The translations under genes were made by a program, and so were the position numbers. The notes beneath the pieces were generated by a model that was given only the letters and a program-made list of their open reading frames with translations, was not told where the DNA came from and did not search any database. Positions 34,601 to 45,466 of a DNA stretch of 61,654 nt are shown here, piece by piece. Source of the DNA: Acanthaster planci (Eukaryota > Echinodermata > Asteroidea > Valvatida > Acanthasteridae); assembly GCF_001949145.1 (NCBI RefSeq), contig NW_019091514.1, positions 541,896 through 603,549 of the forward strand. The letters are read 5' to 3'. Position 1 is the stretch's first letter, and every line of letters starts with the position of its first letter.

Positions 34601-37600
34601 ACCAAGCAATGTGAAGCTGCACTAAGAGTAGTCAAAGATAAAAATAGATTTCATTTCTGTACTTGCTGACAAAAAATCATTGCACTGGTCCCAGAAGACG
34701 AGCCACGTGTGATTTATAGAGAATGCCTTCTGAGAAGAATTTATTGAATATTTCTTTTCACCTGCATCAATTATGTTTAGCCAATTGCACCTGATATGAC
34801 AGCATCAGGTGAATAGACTTCCCAGGGAGGTTAGATGGTGTAATGTGCACTGATGATGTCACATTTAGTTTACATGTGCACTTGTGTATGGAGCAGGGGA
34901 GAGGGAGGCATGATCCACTAAATACCACAAGAAAGCACACTCGTAAACACAGTGTGGCGTCATCAGTACAGCGGCCTATTGAGACAATAAATACAGACAT
35001 CAAAGATCCCCTACATGTGGGCCATTCCTGCTCCTTCACCTGTACACCCTACTACATTACAATATCCCATGTAATTCAGGGGCCTTCCATTTTTCTGCAG
35101 CATTTTCATTAGCGTTCAGTGCATACATTTTTCTCTAAACCCCTTTCCTTTCATGAAGCCTACAAACTGAAAAGGACAAAATAGGATTTCTGAGCTGGGG
35201 AATTGTTGTCATTGTAACATTTTGAATGTCCCCTGACTACCTTTCAAAGCATGTGGTTTGTATGCTCATGAAAATGATGCGGGAAAAAGGGATGATGCTT
35301 TTAATACAGTGAAGACAGACTGTTGCACGTGCATGTGCAAAATCATTTTTATACTCAGACTACTGAGAAGACCAGGCAGGCTCTGGAGAAACTGGTACAG
35401 TCCAAGATCTCTGCAGCTATGCCTGTGAGGTGTGCAGAGGAAAAGGCACCAGCTCAGTATATCAGGTAAGTTTAACCTTCGACCTCATGGAGCTCACTTG
35501 TTGATTGTGCTCGAATCTGGATACAAACTGGAATGCTCATGGATTGTCCTTTGGTCATTAAAGACAACCAAAAATGTAGTTTTACTCATAGCAAAGTCAT
35601 TCACTGTGCATAAGTCCACTAAGGTAAAATCAAATTTCTGGTTTGAACAAAGACCTGTCACTTTTAGTTTGCATGAATATGATCTGTACTTTGACAAATT
35701 TATGCATGCACGTTTTGTTGTGAAAAAACTAAACTCAAGTCTCTTTGGGTTGATTTGGTATTTCTTTGGTATTTCATTCCTTGTACATGTAGCGGTCAGT
35801 TTGTTGTAATAAATAATAAGGCCAAGAAAAAACAACAGTTTTGCTTCTGATAACATGCCTCTCAAAGATAGGATTGGTAGCTTGGAAACTTTTTGGGTCA
35901 TTTTTTTGTGCTTATTGAATGGCATGAATGGGGATGAAAACTTCCAAAAATTGCCACAAAAAAGTGATAAAACCTTGCAATAATATTTGTAAAAATTCCT
36001 ACAGTTGACAATTCATAAGAATTATGGACAATTCACATCACTATGTATGATGGCAAACTGGCCAACAATGTCTGTGTATTGCATGGTAAGCATCCATGAT
36101 GCATTCAAATGGGTAGGCCAGGCGACAAACCTTGTTCCGTGGCAGGAAATTTTGTGGAAACACGCTCATTTCAAGTACGAGCTAAACAACTTCAAATTAA
36201 GCTCGTGGACCCAGAAAAAGAATGCATAGACAAGAGACCAAGTTCTTTGAATTAACTTGCAGAAATCTTCTTGCAACATTGATTTTTTATTCGACATGCA
36301 GCTGCAGGGTTGCGTGCGTGTACGGCTGATGTAGTATAATACGGCTATTTTGACTGGAATGTGTAGACTGGTTGCCACATTTACATCACATGTTCTTTAG
36401 CATGGGCACATCCTGGTGGGAACCAGCGCAGTGTTGCTGTAATACATTGAGCTTTAATTTTTAATGTTTTTCTAACTTGCCGATAAAAACTTTAGGGGTG
36501 CGCCGAAAAAGTAGGGTCATACAAGAAACCAGAAGCACAAGTATTTTTTGGTGGCCTAAATGGACTGGAGGGTTATTTGTGTTTCTTCACTTGTCTTTCA
36601 TGGCTGCTTTCACTGTGAATTGTTTGTAGATACACACCATCACAGCAAGGTGTGGCATTCAACTCTGGCGCCAAGCAGCGAGTGATTCGTATGGTTGAAG
36701 TACAGAAAGATCCCATGGAACCACCCAAATTTAGGTGAGTTGGTCCAAGCATGGTATTAGTCTTTGTTTGTAGATACTGGGTAGAAAAAACATCAAATCC
36801 AGAGTGTAACCAGACTAGTTTTGGGGCTTTCATGTAACTATGTATGGATTGCAGCGAATCTCTCAATCCTCAGCAAATGACCAACAAGCAAAATGTTTTC
36901 GGTTTAGGCTACCCACCCAAACTTGCCTCAGACAGTAGCTTGATGGCAAGCCGGATATTCACTGGGCAGACAGTGCAGTTCATTACCTAATTAATTCAGG
37001 AAAAACTAACACTTCATAAACCTATCAAAAAAAATTCAAGAATAACTCACTGCTTAATTTTAATGGTCTCCTAAGTTTTTCAAAATACTTTCATTAATAA
37101 CCACTTATTTCAGTAGCATAATATCTGTTTTTTTCCTGAGTCTAAACATTACAACATGATGAATCACGTCAGAACTTTGTTGCATTTGTGCATAAAATTT
37201 GGCCCGGGAATCCAGTACAGTGTATTTTTGGCCTACTTGTGAAGTCAAATTTGTTGCTCACTTTTTTTTATGCAGCATTAAGACAAGTGAGACTTTCACC
37301 TTAGTGTAGTCCAAGGTTTTCTAAGGTTTTCTGAGATGCTCTCAAATTGTCCAATTTGCTTTTAACGTCGTTTTGATCGTCACACTTCGTATCCTTTCTT
37401 TAAGGCAAGGAAACTTGAAAGATCATTCTTGGCTGTTGTAGTTTATTTCCTTGAAAATTTCAGGACAAACAAGAAGATTCCTCGTGGCCCACCATCTCCA
37501 CCAGCCCCTGTGATGCATTCTCCAACAAGGAAGGTGAGTCCAAATCATAACTAATGTCCTATTTTGCATGAAAAAACCTCACACTTCTTTGTTTTTGGTG

Positions 37601-40600
37601 AAGCAAACCTGAAGTGCTTGAAAGAATGAATGAAAAGGTTTAATCTATACTCAACCCTTCCTACTGGGAATAACAAGGTAGACATAGTTTGCTCTCCAGT
37701 CACAAATCGGTCAAGTAACAATTTCAGTTGTGCCCAAATATGCAACATCTAGCTGGTACCATTCGCAGCTTGATAATGTCACTGATGTAAAACGTAAAAA
37801 TAACAACAGTTCTTAGAGCCTGGCCCATCTTCAACTAGTTGACTGGTCAAAGGTCACAGTGCTTACTGGATATATGATCTGACCGGTGATGCATGAAGCA
37901 AAGCAAGGAAGCAGAACTTGGTTTCATTTCTTTGACCTTAAACACGTTTAGGGGTTCAGGTGACATTTATGGTCATTTCATTTAGATCCGTATAATCCAT
38001 ATTGTTGGTAACTGTACGTTGGTCGAAATCTACCGAATTCATAATGTTAACATTTTTTGTTTGTCTGACCTCTGTAATTCTCTTTATTGATGCTCTAAGA
38101 TTTTTCCTTTTTTACGCTTCAGGTCACTGTGAAGGAACAGCAAGAATGGAAGATTCCTCCTTGCATATCCAACTGGAAAAACGCCAAGGTAATTTGAAAA
38201 CACTAATTACTCTTTTTGCATTATCTTAATGGGTATTGGGGTAAATTTTCAATAAAGGTTTTGGCAGCACTATTTTCTGTAGAGTGAAGTTACTTCTTCC
38301 TTTGACACAAAGCTCCTCATTATATCTTATTGGTAACAGGGCTACACTATCCCACTCGACAAGCGACTGGCAGCGGATGGCCGTGGGTTACAGAATCCTC
38401 AGATCAACGAGAATTTCCCCAAGTTGGCTGAAGCCTTGTACATTGCTGACAGAAAGGTAAAAAACACTCTCTAGCCGTGTCACAAAATGGCTTCCAGAGC
38501 TACAGCTAGGTATATTGTCTATGCGTCTCCATGCATTTCCAATGGAGTGAAGACCTAGACCTAGCTCTAGACAAGAGATTCGGATGCAGCCTCTGTTGTA
38601 CATAACATGTATCCAAAAAACAAGTTTGTCAGGCTGAAAGTCACTTCCCTGTGACCCTTGTTACCTCTCGTGCGTTCATTGTCAGAACACATTTCTAACT
38701 TTCACCTCTTCAGAGAGAGCAAATTGTTGTTTGCTGTCTGTCACAACTAGCTCAAAATGTTGACACCTGGCTCCCAGTGCACATTAGACACTGAGACAGT
38801 TTCAAGGAAACTTTACCAAGTGTGTTAACCTCACTGACCCGAAACCTTTTTTAACTCCACGGCAAACATTACAGTTTTTGTCTAAGAGCTTATCAAGGTC
38901 TATGATTAGTTTTGCAAGCAGGAGAATAAAGCATACAATAATTCAAACATTGATGTTTTCAAGCACCTTACATTGGTATTGTAAGTCCACTACTCCGAGT
39001 TCAAGTCCAACTCTGAATCTAAATATTCCAAGTTTGAGTTCAGGTCTGAAAAACCAAAATGTATGGCCAGGACAGAAATGTAAGCTTAAATTTGTGACGT
39101 GGATTGCATTCGGGTCACCAGCTAGGAAAAGTTTTCAGAATGTTTTGTAAGAACAATTCTTGACAGGTTGGAAACAATACAGAAATATTGCTTTGGTTTC
39201 TTCTTATACCAGACTTAGGCCAGGTCTTTGAGTCGTTTGGCTCAGGCTCAGCCCTGATACATTCAGTGTATAATTTGAAGTGGCTAAATTATGAATGATT
39301 TAACCAACAGGCTCGTGAGGCAGTAGAGATGCGTGCCACCATGGAGCGAAAGCTGGCTACCAAGGAGAAGGAGAAACATGAGGAGAACCTGCGTAACCTG
39401 GCTCAGAAAGCCAGAGAAGACCGTGCTGGGATCAGAACACAAGCAGGTGGGTGTGGTCTGGGGGGGGGAGTGTCGAGGAAAGCCATACACATGTGGCTGA
39501 AAGAATTTGGGTGGAGTGCATTGAGGACATTAAACAGACACCAAAAAGATCTGTTTTTTAAAAGTGCTCAGTTGAGAATTGAGCTGAGCAAAGGATAATA
39601 TTTGCTTAGCAAAAATGATGTGATGAGCAGTATTGTTGAACTCTGTTCTACTGATTTTCACTTAGCATATAAATTGTCTCAACGTTTTCTTTTGCAATCC
39701 AAGGAAGTAACAAAAGACCATAGCATAAGCATGTTTTCTTGTTTAACTCTAACCACCGTACACCCTTTACATTCCCAAAGGAGTTTGGGTAAACTTTGGC
39801 AGGATTAACAAAACGTATGACCCAGTCATAAGTACTTTTTGTGGAGCTTGATGGCACTTCAAAGTGTGATACAAATACCATGGCATTGGTTTCCTGCACA
39901 GTGGAAGATCTAGAGTGTCCAAGGAGGTGGTCTCTAACTACTTTTACTAGAAATTTGTAGGCAAGTAGGGTTAATGAAGCTAGTAAGCAAATAGTGTTAT
40001 TCTCCTAATTGATGCGCTAACAGATAAAAAGTTAAAAAAACCAGTGATATTCATTATACAGCATTAAGGCCGAGTTTCACACTTTCCATGATACCCTGAC
40101 CTGTATTGGCTTCCACTTTTGGCTGTCGCATAACATAAGGACATTTTATATGACAATGGTGACTTTAATATGACAGTTAATTGTTTACCATGTGGTGTTA
40201 CTAAAAAAAAAAATGAAACTGTGAATCAGGATGCAGTCACTTTTGAATTCCATTTAATCACTGGCTGCACTTATTTTACCCTATCAGAGGCTGATGATGA
40301 AGCAAGAGAAAGAGACAAGATTCGTGAAGACCGACACCGTGAGCGACAGAGGGATCGTAACATCAGTCGAGCTGCCCCTGAAAGACGGTAAGAGGAACTT
40401 GGCCTCCACTTTTGTCCCACTCTAACAGAATCCAGACAGTTATATTTCATCATTTCTGTCCAGTGATCTTTTGCTGCTGAGTTTTCCATACAGAAGGTTA
40501 GGAGTTCTTGGGGTGGTATTTTATGATGCAACTAAGCCCCGAATTAATTGTCAACAGAAACTTTGCTCATTTTGTAGAGAATAAGCAGGAACCATAGCAA

Positions 40601-42922
40601 CGAGTTCACCAATTTCAAGGGCAGAATTTGTCCAAAAAATCTCACAACGAAAAGCTCCCTTCATACATATGCATTATTACTTCTTTACCAAGTAATGTGC
40701 ATTCCTTGAAAACAAACGTGCAATAAAAGTGCAACTGTCCATCAGTCAGATAGCACTTGATTGTCAGCTACTAAGCACATGTGTACTTTTTTACCTTGTT
40801 ATTTCAGAGCCAAGTTTGACAAGCAGAAAGAGAGAGACATCAGTGAGAAGATTGCCCTTGGTTTGCCTAATGCTGGAGGTCGAGCTGATGATATGCAGCA
40901 TGACCATAGACTCTACAACACGTCCAAGGTAATTGCTTGTCTTTCCTCAATAGACAGAAAAGTGAGACAAGTCAGTTGTTTAGAGCTGCTGTGAATGGAC
41001 GATAACTTTTGTAGCGAATTGAGATTGTCCAAACTATTTTCTGAAATCACTCTATCCTCATGTTCCCTTTATTCTCTCTTCTAATTAAATCAAGCTTTGG
41101 CTTTTAACAACATGTAGAAGAAGTGATTTGCTGCAGTAAACGACAAATAATAAAATGTTTTGTGCCAAAATTCACCCCACTTAATACCTTCAAATGTTCA
41201 AAAGTTTTAAAAAATGATGTATTTAATCACTTCCTGCCAGACGACCCGTTTTCGGGTACATAGGCTTTATATGCAGAGCGGGGGAGCCCAGAACTGGGAC
41301 AAGAGTTGGGCCTTATAACAAAAGACCATGCTCAGCACAAAAGACTGAGCTGCTGGGCATTACAGACATTTTTTCGCTCTCAATAGTGGAGATAATCCAG
41401 CCTTGTTTTGAAACAGTATACCATGGTTTGAGGCATTGAGAGCGAGCGGATTACCACCGGGGACAAAAGCTCTCCACCACCACAGTGATGAGCCACACAG
41501 CACCCCTGCACGCTAATCTGGCCCCTATTGAAAAGAGGTCAGCAGTGCACTGTGCTGGTTTCGGGAACAAAAGAATCTTATGTAACACCGCACAATCTGG
41601 GCTCTTTTTCCAAGGCTGCAGGCCTGGCTGAAATATTCAGGAGTCAATGAATTTTACCTGTCAGCTTTAGAATAGTGCCCAAAGAATCCTTCATTTTGGT
41701 ATAAACGGCCATTAAATGAAATGATGAATTTTTGAAGAATTTTGAAAACGGAAAATCATGAAAATGACCCAGCATCATGTCCTGCTCAAGAAAAATCCAC
41801 CCGGCAGCAAGTGGTTAAGGTTTACATTTTAACTTATAATAATAATTTAAACAAAATCATGCCAATTGTGCCGGGGAGAGAGTTTAATGCACTTTCCACA
41901 GTTTTGATGTAAACCATCTGCAATGGTGAAAAACATTTTTAGGTGGCCTACAACCCAAATTCAGTTACCAGACAAATGGGGCCCCCTGTATCATGGCATT
42001 ATGTACAATTACTATAACTGGTAAGCCAGCATCACAGTTTGCTTAATGCTGCAGGATATATCTGCTTAAGACAAATAGGTTAGTTACCAGCTCACACATG
42101 TGATATATATTGTGGGTGACTGGTTCTCATGTGGGTTTTTCTTGGCACATAAATATGCTGTCGATCCAGCCAAATGTCTGGTCTAACTCATGTGATATCC
42201 AATGGTTATATATCTCTGTTTTTCTCTCTATGTATCACAGGGTCTGAGCAGTGGATTTGCAGGGGGTGATGACGAATCTTACAATGTGTACAGCGAACCG
42301 TGGCGTAAGGACCAGAACATGGCCAGTAGCTTGTATAGGCCCAGCAAGAATGCCGACAAAGACGTGTATGGGGATGACCTAGATACCCTCATCAAACAGA
42401 AGAGGTAGGCCTTGCTTTGGGGGTAGGAGGTTGGTTATAGAAACAGATCAGAGGACTGGAATTTCTAAAAAATGTCTTTCTGCAGTAGTTGAAACTTTTT
42501 CCTCTTTTAGACCAAGGAGACATTTCTCAATGCTCACTTATGAAATGTTTCTGGGTAGTTCACGCTATGACAACAAATTCAGATAATTATAAAAAGAAAC
42601 ATATTTTAGTGTTATTTCTCGTTTGTCATTTAATGAGACCGTTTATTGATATTTTGCAGAGGAGTCAATTACTTGATTTTATTATCCGTGCATTTTCCTC
42701 ATATCATCCAGGTTTGTTCCTGACAAGGATTTCAGCGGCACTGATCACAGTCGTCGTCGCAGCGGTCCTGTCCAGTTTGAACGAGAGGAAGAAGAGGATC
42801 CCTTCGGTCTGGATAAGTTCTTGAAGGATGCCAAGAAAGCTGGAAAACGACCGGCAGAGGGAGGCAAGTCACGTGATCATGACGACCACGACCGAAGTGG
42901 CAAGAGAAGAAAGGATTTCTAA
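31700..42922 (+). CDS. SNW1: SNW1 (SKIP), spliceosome component and transcription cofactor
   Basis: Fifteen coding exons: 31700-31710, 32668-32725, 33440-33517, 33723-33884, 34424-34519, 35359-35465, 36630-36734, 37464-37533, 38123-38188, 38340-38456, 39311-39446, 40288-40387, 40808-40928, 42241-42404 and 42712-42922. Phases all join in frame; total 1602 nt or 533 aa (human 536). N-terminal LPAPKQW is followed by APPYGRRKGWVPR and DFGDGGAYPEI. The SNW signature CISNWKN is at residues 243-249, next to GYTIPLDKRLAADGRG. A charged RE/KE-rich helical region follows, then FAGGDDESYNVY, then PVQFE...DPFGLDKF and a basic tail (GKRRKDF). SNW1 threads through the catalytic spliceosome core and also serves nuclear receptor, Notch and TGF-beta transcription. 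Exon 1 holds only 11 coding bases and is the least certain part. Exons 2-15 are firm. Confidence 0.96.
31711..32667. other. SNW1 intron 1
   Basis: This intron holds a perfect 18-bp palindrome (31918-31935) and otherwise unremarkable AT-rich DNA. No other gene is seen. Confidence 0.6.
31918..31935. repeat. Perfect 18-bp GC-rich palindrome
   Basis: AGTTGGGCCGGCCCAACT is its own reverse complement. It lies in SNW1 intron 1 about 220 bases from the first coding exon. Confidence 0.95.
33309..33322. repeat. (TG)7 microsatellite
   Basis: A TG dinucleotide run lies in SNW1 intron 2. Confidence 0.9.
34042..34140. repeat. Degenerate 33-bp tandem repeat in SNW1 intron 4
   Basis: Units at 34042-34074 and 34075-34107 align well (TTGGTTYCCCAAAATYGAA at their start). 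A more diverged third unit follows from 34108. Confidence 0.7.
41227..41814. mobile_element. 588-bp TTAA-flanked MITE in SNW1 intron 13
   Basis: The left end TCACTTCCTGCC and the right end, read inward, CCACTTGCTGCC match at 10 of 12 positions. Both are flanked by TTAA (41223-41226 and 41815-41818), the exact target of piggyBac-type transposases. An internal inverted repeat CGCTCTCAAT/ATTGAGAGCG lies near 41380 and 41435. It has no coding capacity. Confidence 0.7.
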
Positions 42923-44195
42923 GCGGCATCAAATCTGATATTTGTCATGAAGCAAAGGGAAAACAAGGGCAAAGAATTTTTTTGTTTTTGCTTTTTCCAC
43001 TGTCCTGTATTTACTTGAGTACATGCAAATCAATTTTTGAAAACATTTGTATTCACACGTACCAATGCAGTCAGTGATTGATGGTCCAGAGGATTTGTCA
43101 GCTAAGAACTGGAGGACCCTTGAGTGGAAATTCAAAGTTCTGCTCTTTTCCTGATTTGCTAGTTTGCAGAGGGTAAATAGTCAGAACCAGAAGTTTCAGT
43201 GATTGATTAGACGCTCATTGCAAATTTATCATTTTTGATTAAGTAAGATGCAAAACAACAATACCATTTTTTCAATATTGTTTCATGTCCTTACTACGTT
43301 ATATCCAACAAGAATGAGACTGAGGGGCCCCCCAAACATGTCCAATCGCTATACACTATTGTTACCTAACACATCCCCCCTAGATGTCTGAAAAGAATTC
43401 CTGAGATTCCAGTGAGACAATGACCAACACAAAGCATGGGGGTTCTCTCGGCCACATATCTTGCTTCATTTGTACTGCATACCTGCTAGTGTAATTGCAA
43501 GGGAGATCTGTTCCCATTCACATTACCATTTATTTTCATGTCGTACATTTTTCACTGGATTAGAAAGCAAGGAATGTTTTCTAGGGCCGGCTCTTCTAGG
43601 ATGCTGACAAATGAAATTATTAAGCTTTTTTTTACTTTTGTCCTTAGATGAAATAAAGGGTAGGTTTTGAAAAATCTTCATTTACAGCAGTGTGATTTGG
43701 CTTTCAAGAATTTGATTAGTTTTATTTCTCTCATTACAAAAAAAAATCGTGATTTTATATAAGATCCGTTCTCCAATGAAAATGTGTTGTGCATCTTTTA
43801 TTATAAATAGTGGTATGACATGTACATAAGCATGACCTTTAGTTTGCCTAACATGAAACCATTTGGGAATATTCTAAAACAATCATTTTAGTTCTGTCAA
43901 TTGTTCGTTTAAGTTGACTTTGTTTTGCAGTGATTTGTATATGCTAATTCCTTATTAAGTAACATCAGTGAAGAAAATGTTACAGTCCAGATTAATATGG
44001 AGTAGCCTGAAGTGCTGTAAGTTTGAAATCTCGGAATCGATTGTTTACTTAAATATAAAACTCTAAAGGGAACACAGAGATGACATTTAAGGATGACACC
44101 ACACCTTCATCTTGACAGCCAACTCAATCCATTTTTGCTAACAATTATGTGTAAATGCTTTTCTTGTGACAAATAAAAGCTCCAACTCTATTATC
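42923..44195 (+). other. SNW1 3' UTR
   Basis: This is non-coding DNA after the SNW1 stop. It contains a proximal AATAAA (43652-43657) and a distal one (44172-44177), so alternative poly(A) use is possible. No other gene is seen. Confidence 0.6.
44172..44177 (+). terminator. Likely poly(A) signal of SNW1
   Basis: AATAAA is followed by the GT-rich stretch GGTGTTGTCAGTGTT about 20 bases on, a good downstream element. It gives a 3' UTR of about 1.27 kb. Confidence 0.6.
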
Positions 44196-45180
44196 TGGTG
44201 TTGTCAGTGTTATCAATCAGTAGAAGTTTTAAAGTCCTGTGCTGCCCGACCGATCATGAAATTTGGAAAGAGCTTGATTTTTTTTTTCTTTTCACTGAAA
44301 ACCTAGTTACTTACTCTTCAGTATAAAAGGTAACATCTCCTGGCCCTAACATACGTGTGTATTAGGCATGTTATTCTGATAAATATTCAGCGTATTGCCT
44401 TTGAACACGATACAAACATACCCAAACACTCTTACCCAAGGTCCCACTAGTACAAGATTTATTCAGAATGATACTTTGAAATAAGTGCCCGTGAAAATGT
44501 ACATGTATTGTGAACAATTAATGAAAGCATTAAAACACACGGGGAAAATTTCAGTTGTGTTGGTGCGATGTTTTTCTCAAGAAAAGGCTTGCTCTCTTTG
44601 TTTTTAAGAACGAAGTGCAAAGATAAAAACTGCTTTGTGAGGCCGCGTCCAAATGGCTAAAGGTTTCTTCGGTAGTTGACCTTGCATCAAGACTGGATTG
44701 AGACCTCTTGCGTTTCTACCCGTTTAGCTATTTCATAAGTATATGGGGTTTCCAAATGCCGGTCTCTTATCCGTCACAGGATTCTTTCCTGATAACAGAA
44801 TCGCCCTGAGGACCCCTCCTCTTAGAGTAGACCCCTTTTTAAACTGACAGTGAAATTTTATGTGTCTTAGTGAAATAACTTTTAATAAGAGCTTAAAACA
44901 CTAGTTAAAAAAAAGGAGGAAAAAATCTGCATGTGCAACAAAGCCATGATTTGAAAACCCCGCATATCCTCGTATGGTACGTACTGTGTACATGCACGTC
45001 ACGCGTGTACAGCGAGTTATCAGCTGTCTTTTTCACGCTCGCTTGAATGTGTGGTGCATGGTGTGGGCGGGGAACAGACTGGACGAAGCTCGCCGGCTTC
45101 CTCAAAAATCCATAGGCTAGTCCCTTCTTTTGAGTTTTCACTAGTTTTCTGACCGTTGAACACTCAGTGCGACAGGATAA
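44196..45180. other. SNW1-SPTLC2 spacer
   Basis: This is an intergenic stretch of about 1 kb that becomes GC-richer to the right. The SPTLC2 promoter is inferred at its right end. No gene is seen. Confidence 0.5.
45065..45072 (+). promoter_or_regulatory. GC box of the putative SPTLC2 promoter
   Basis: GGGCGGGG, an Sp1-type site, lies about 140 bases upstream of the inferred first exon donor (45211/45212). Confidence 0.4.
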
Positions 45181-45466
45181 GAAAAGGCTGGAGGAACGGA
45201 AGAGGTAAATGGTGAGTGTTTGAGTGTCAAAACTGTTGTAGAATACGAGATTGTAGGTAAGGGGAAAAATCGTCGGACCGTCACCCGGTCAGCTAAATGA
45301 CGTGTCCAGTCTGAAGATCAAATTCTGATCTGAAAGACAAACACATTATCCACTCGAACATGTCAAAGTGAAATGGTATTTACTGGGAGCTATTTAAACT
45401 GTCTTTCTTCTCTCTGGTTTACAGAAGGCACGATACACCCCTTGTTTCAATAATTACAAAGCAAAC
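45150..45466 (+). other. SPTLC2 first exon and short 5' intron
   Basis: A consensus donor ATG/GTGAGT has its exon edge at 45211. A good acceptor (CTTCTTCTCTCTGGTTTACAG) ends at 45424. The intron would be 213 bases. The exon then runs 42 bases to the ATG at 45467 and is open in that frame. If the 45211 donor is used, the last three bases of the first exon are an ATG in frame with SPTLC2. A weaker donor (GAG/GTAAAT, exon edge 45204) would leave that ATG out. Confidence 0.5.

Noticed and set aside
44196-45180. Search for SLIRP or ALKBH1 between SNW1 and SPTLC2
   Set aside because: No RRM or dioxygenase motif is readable on either strand, and the space is too small for ALKBH1.
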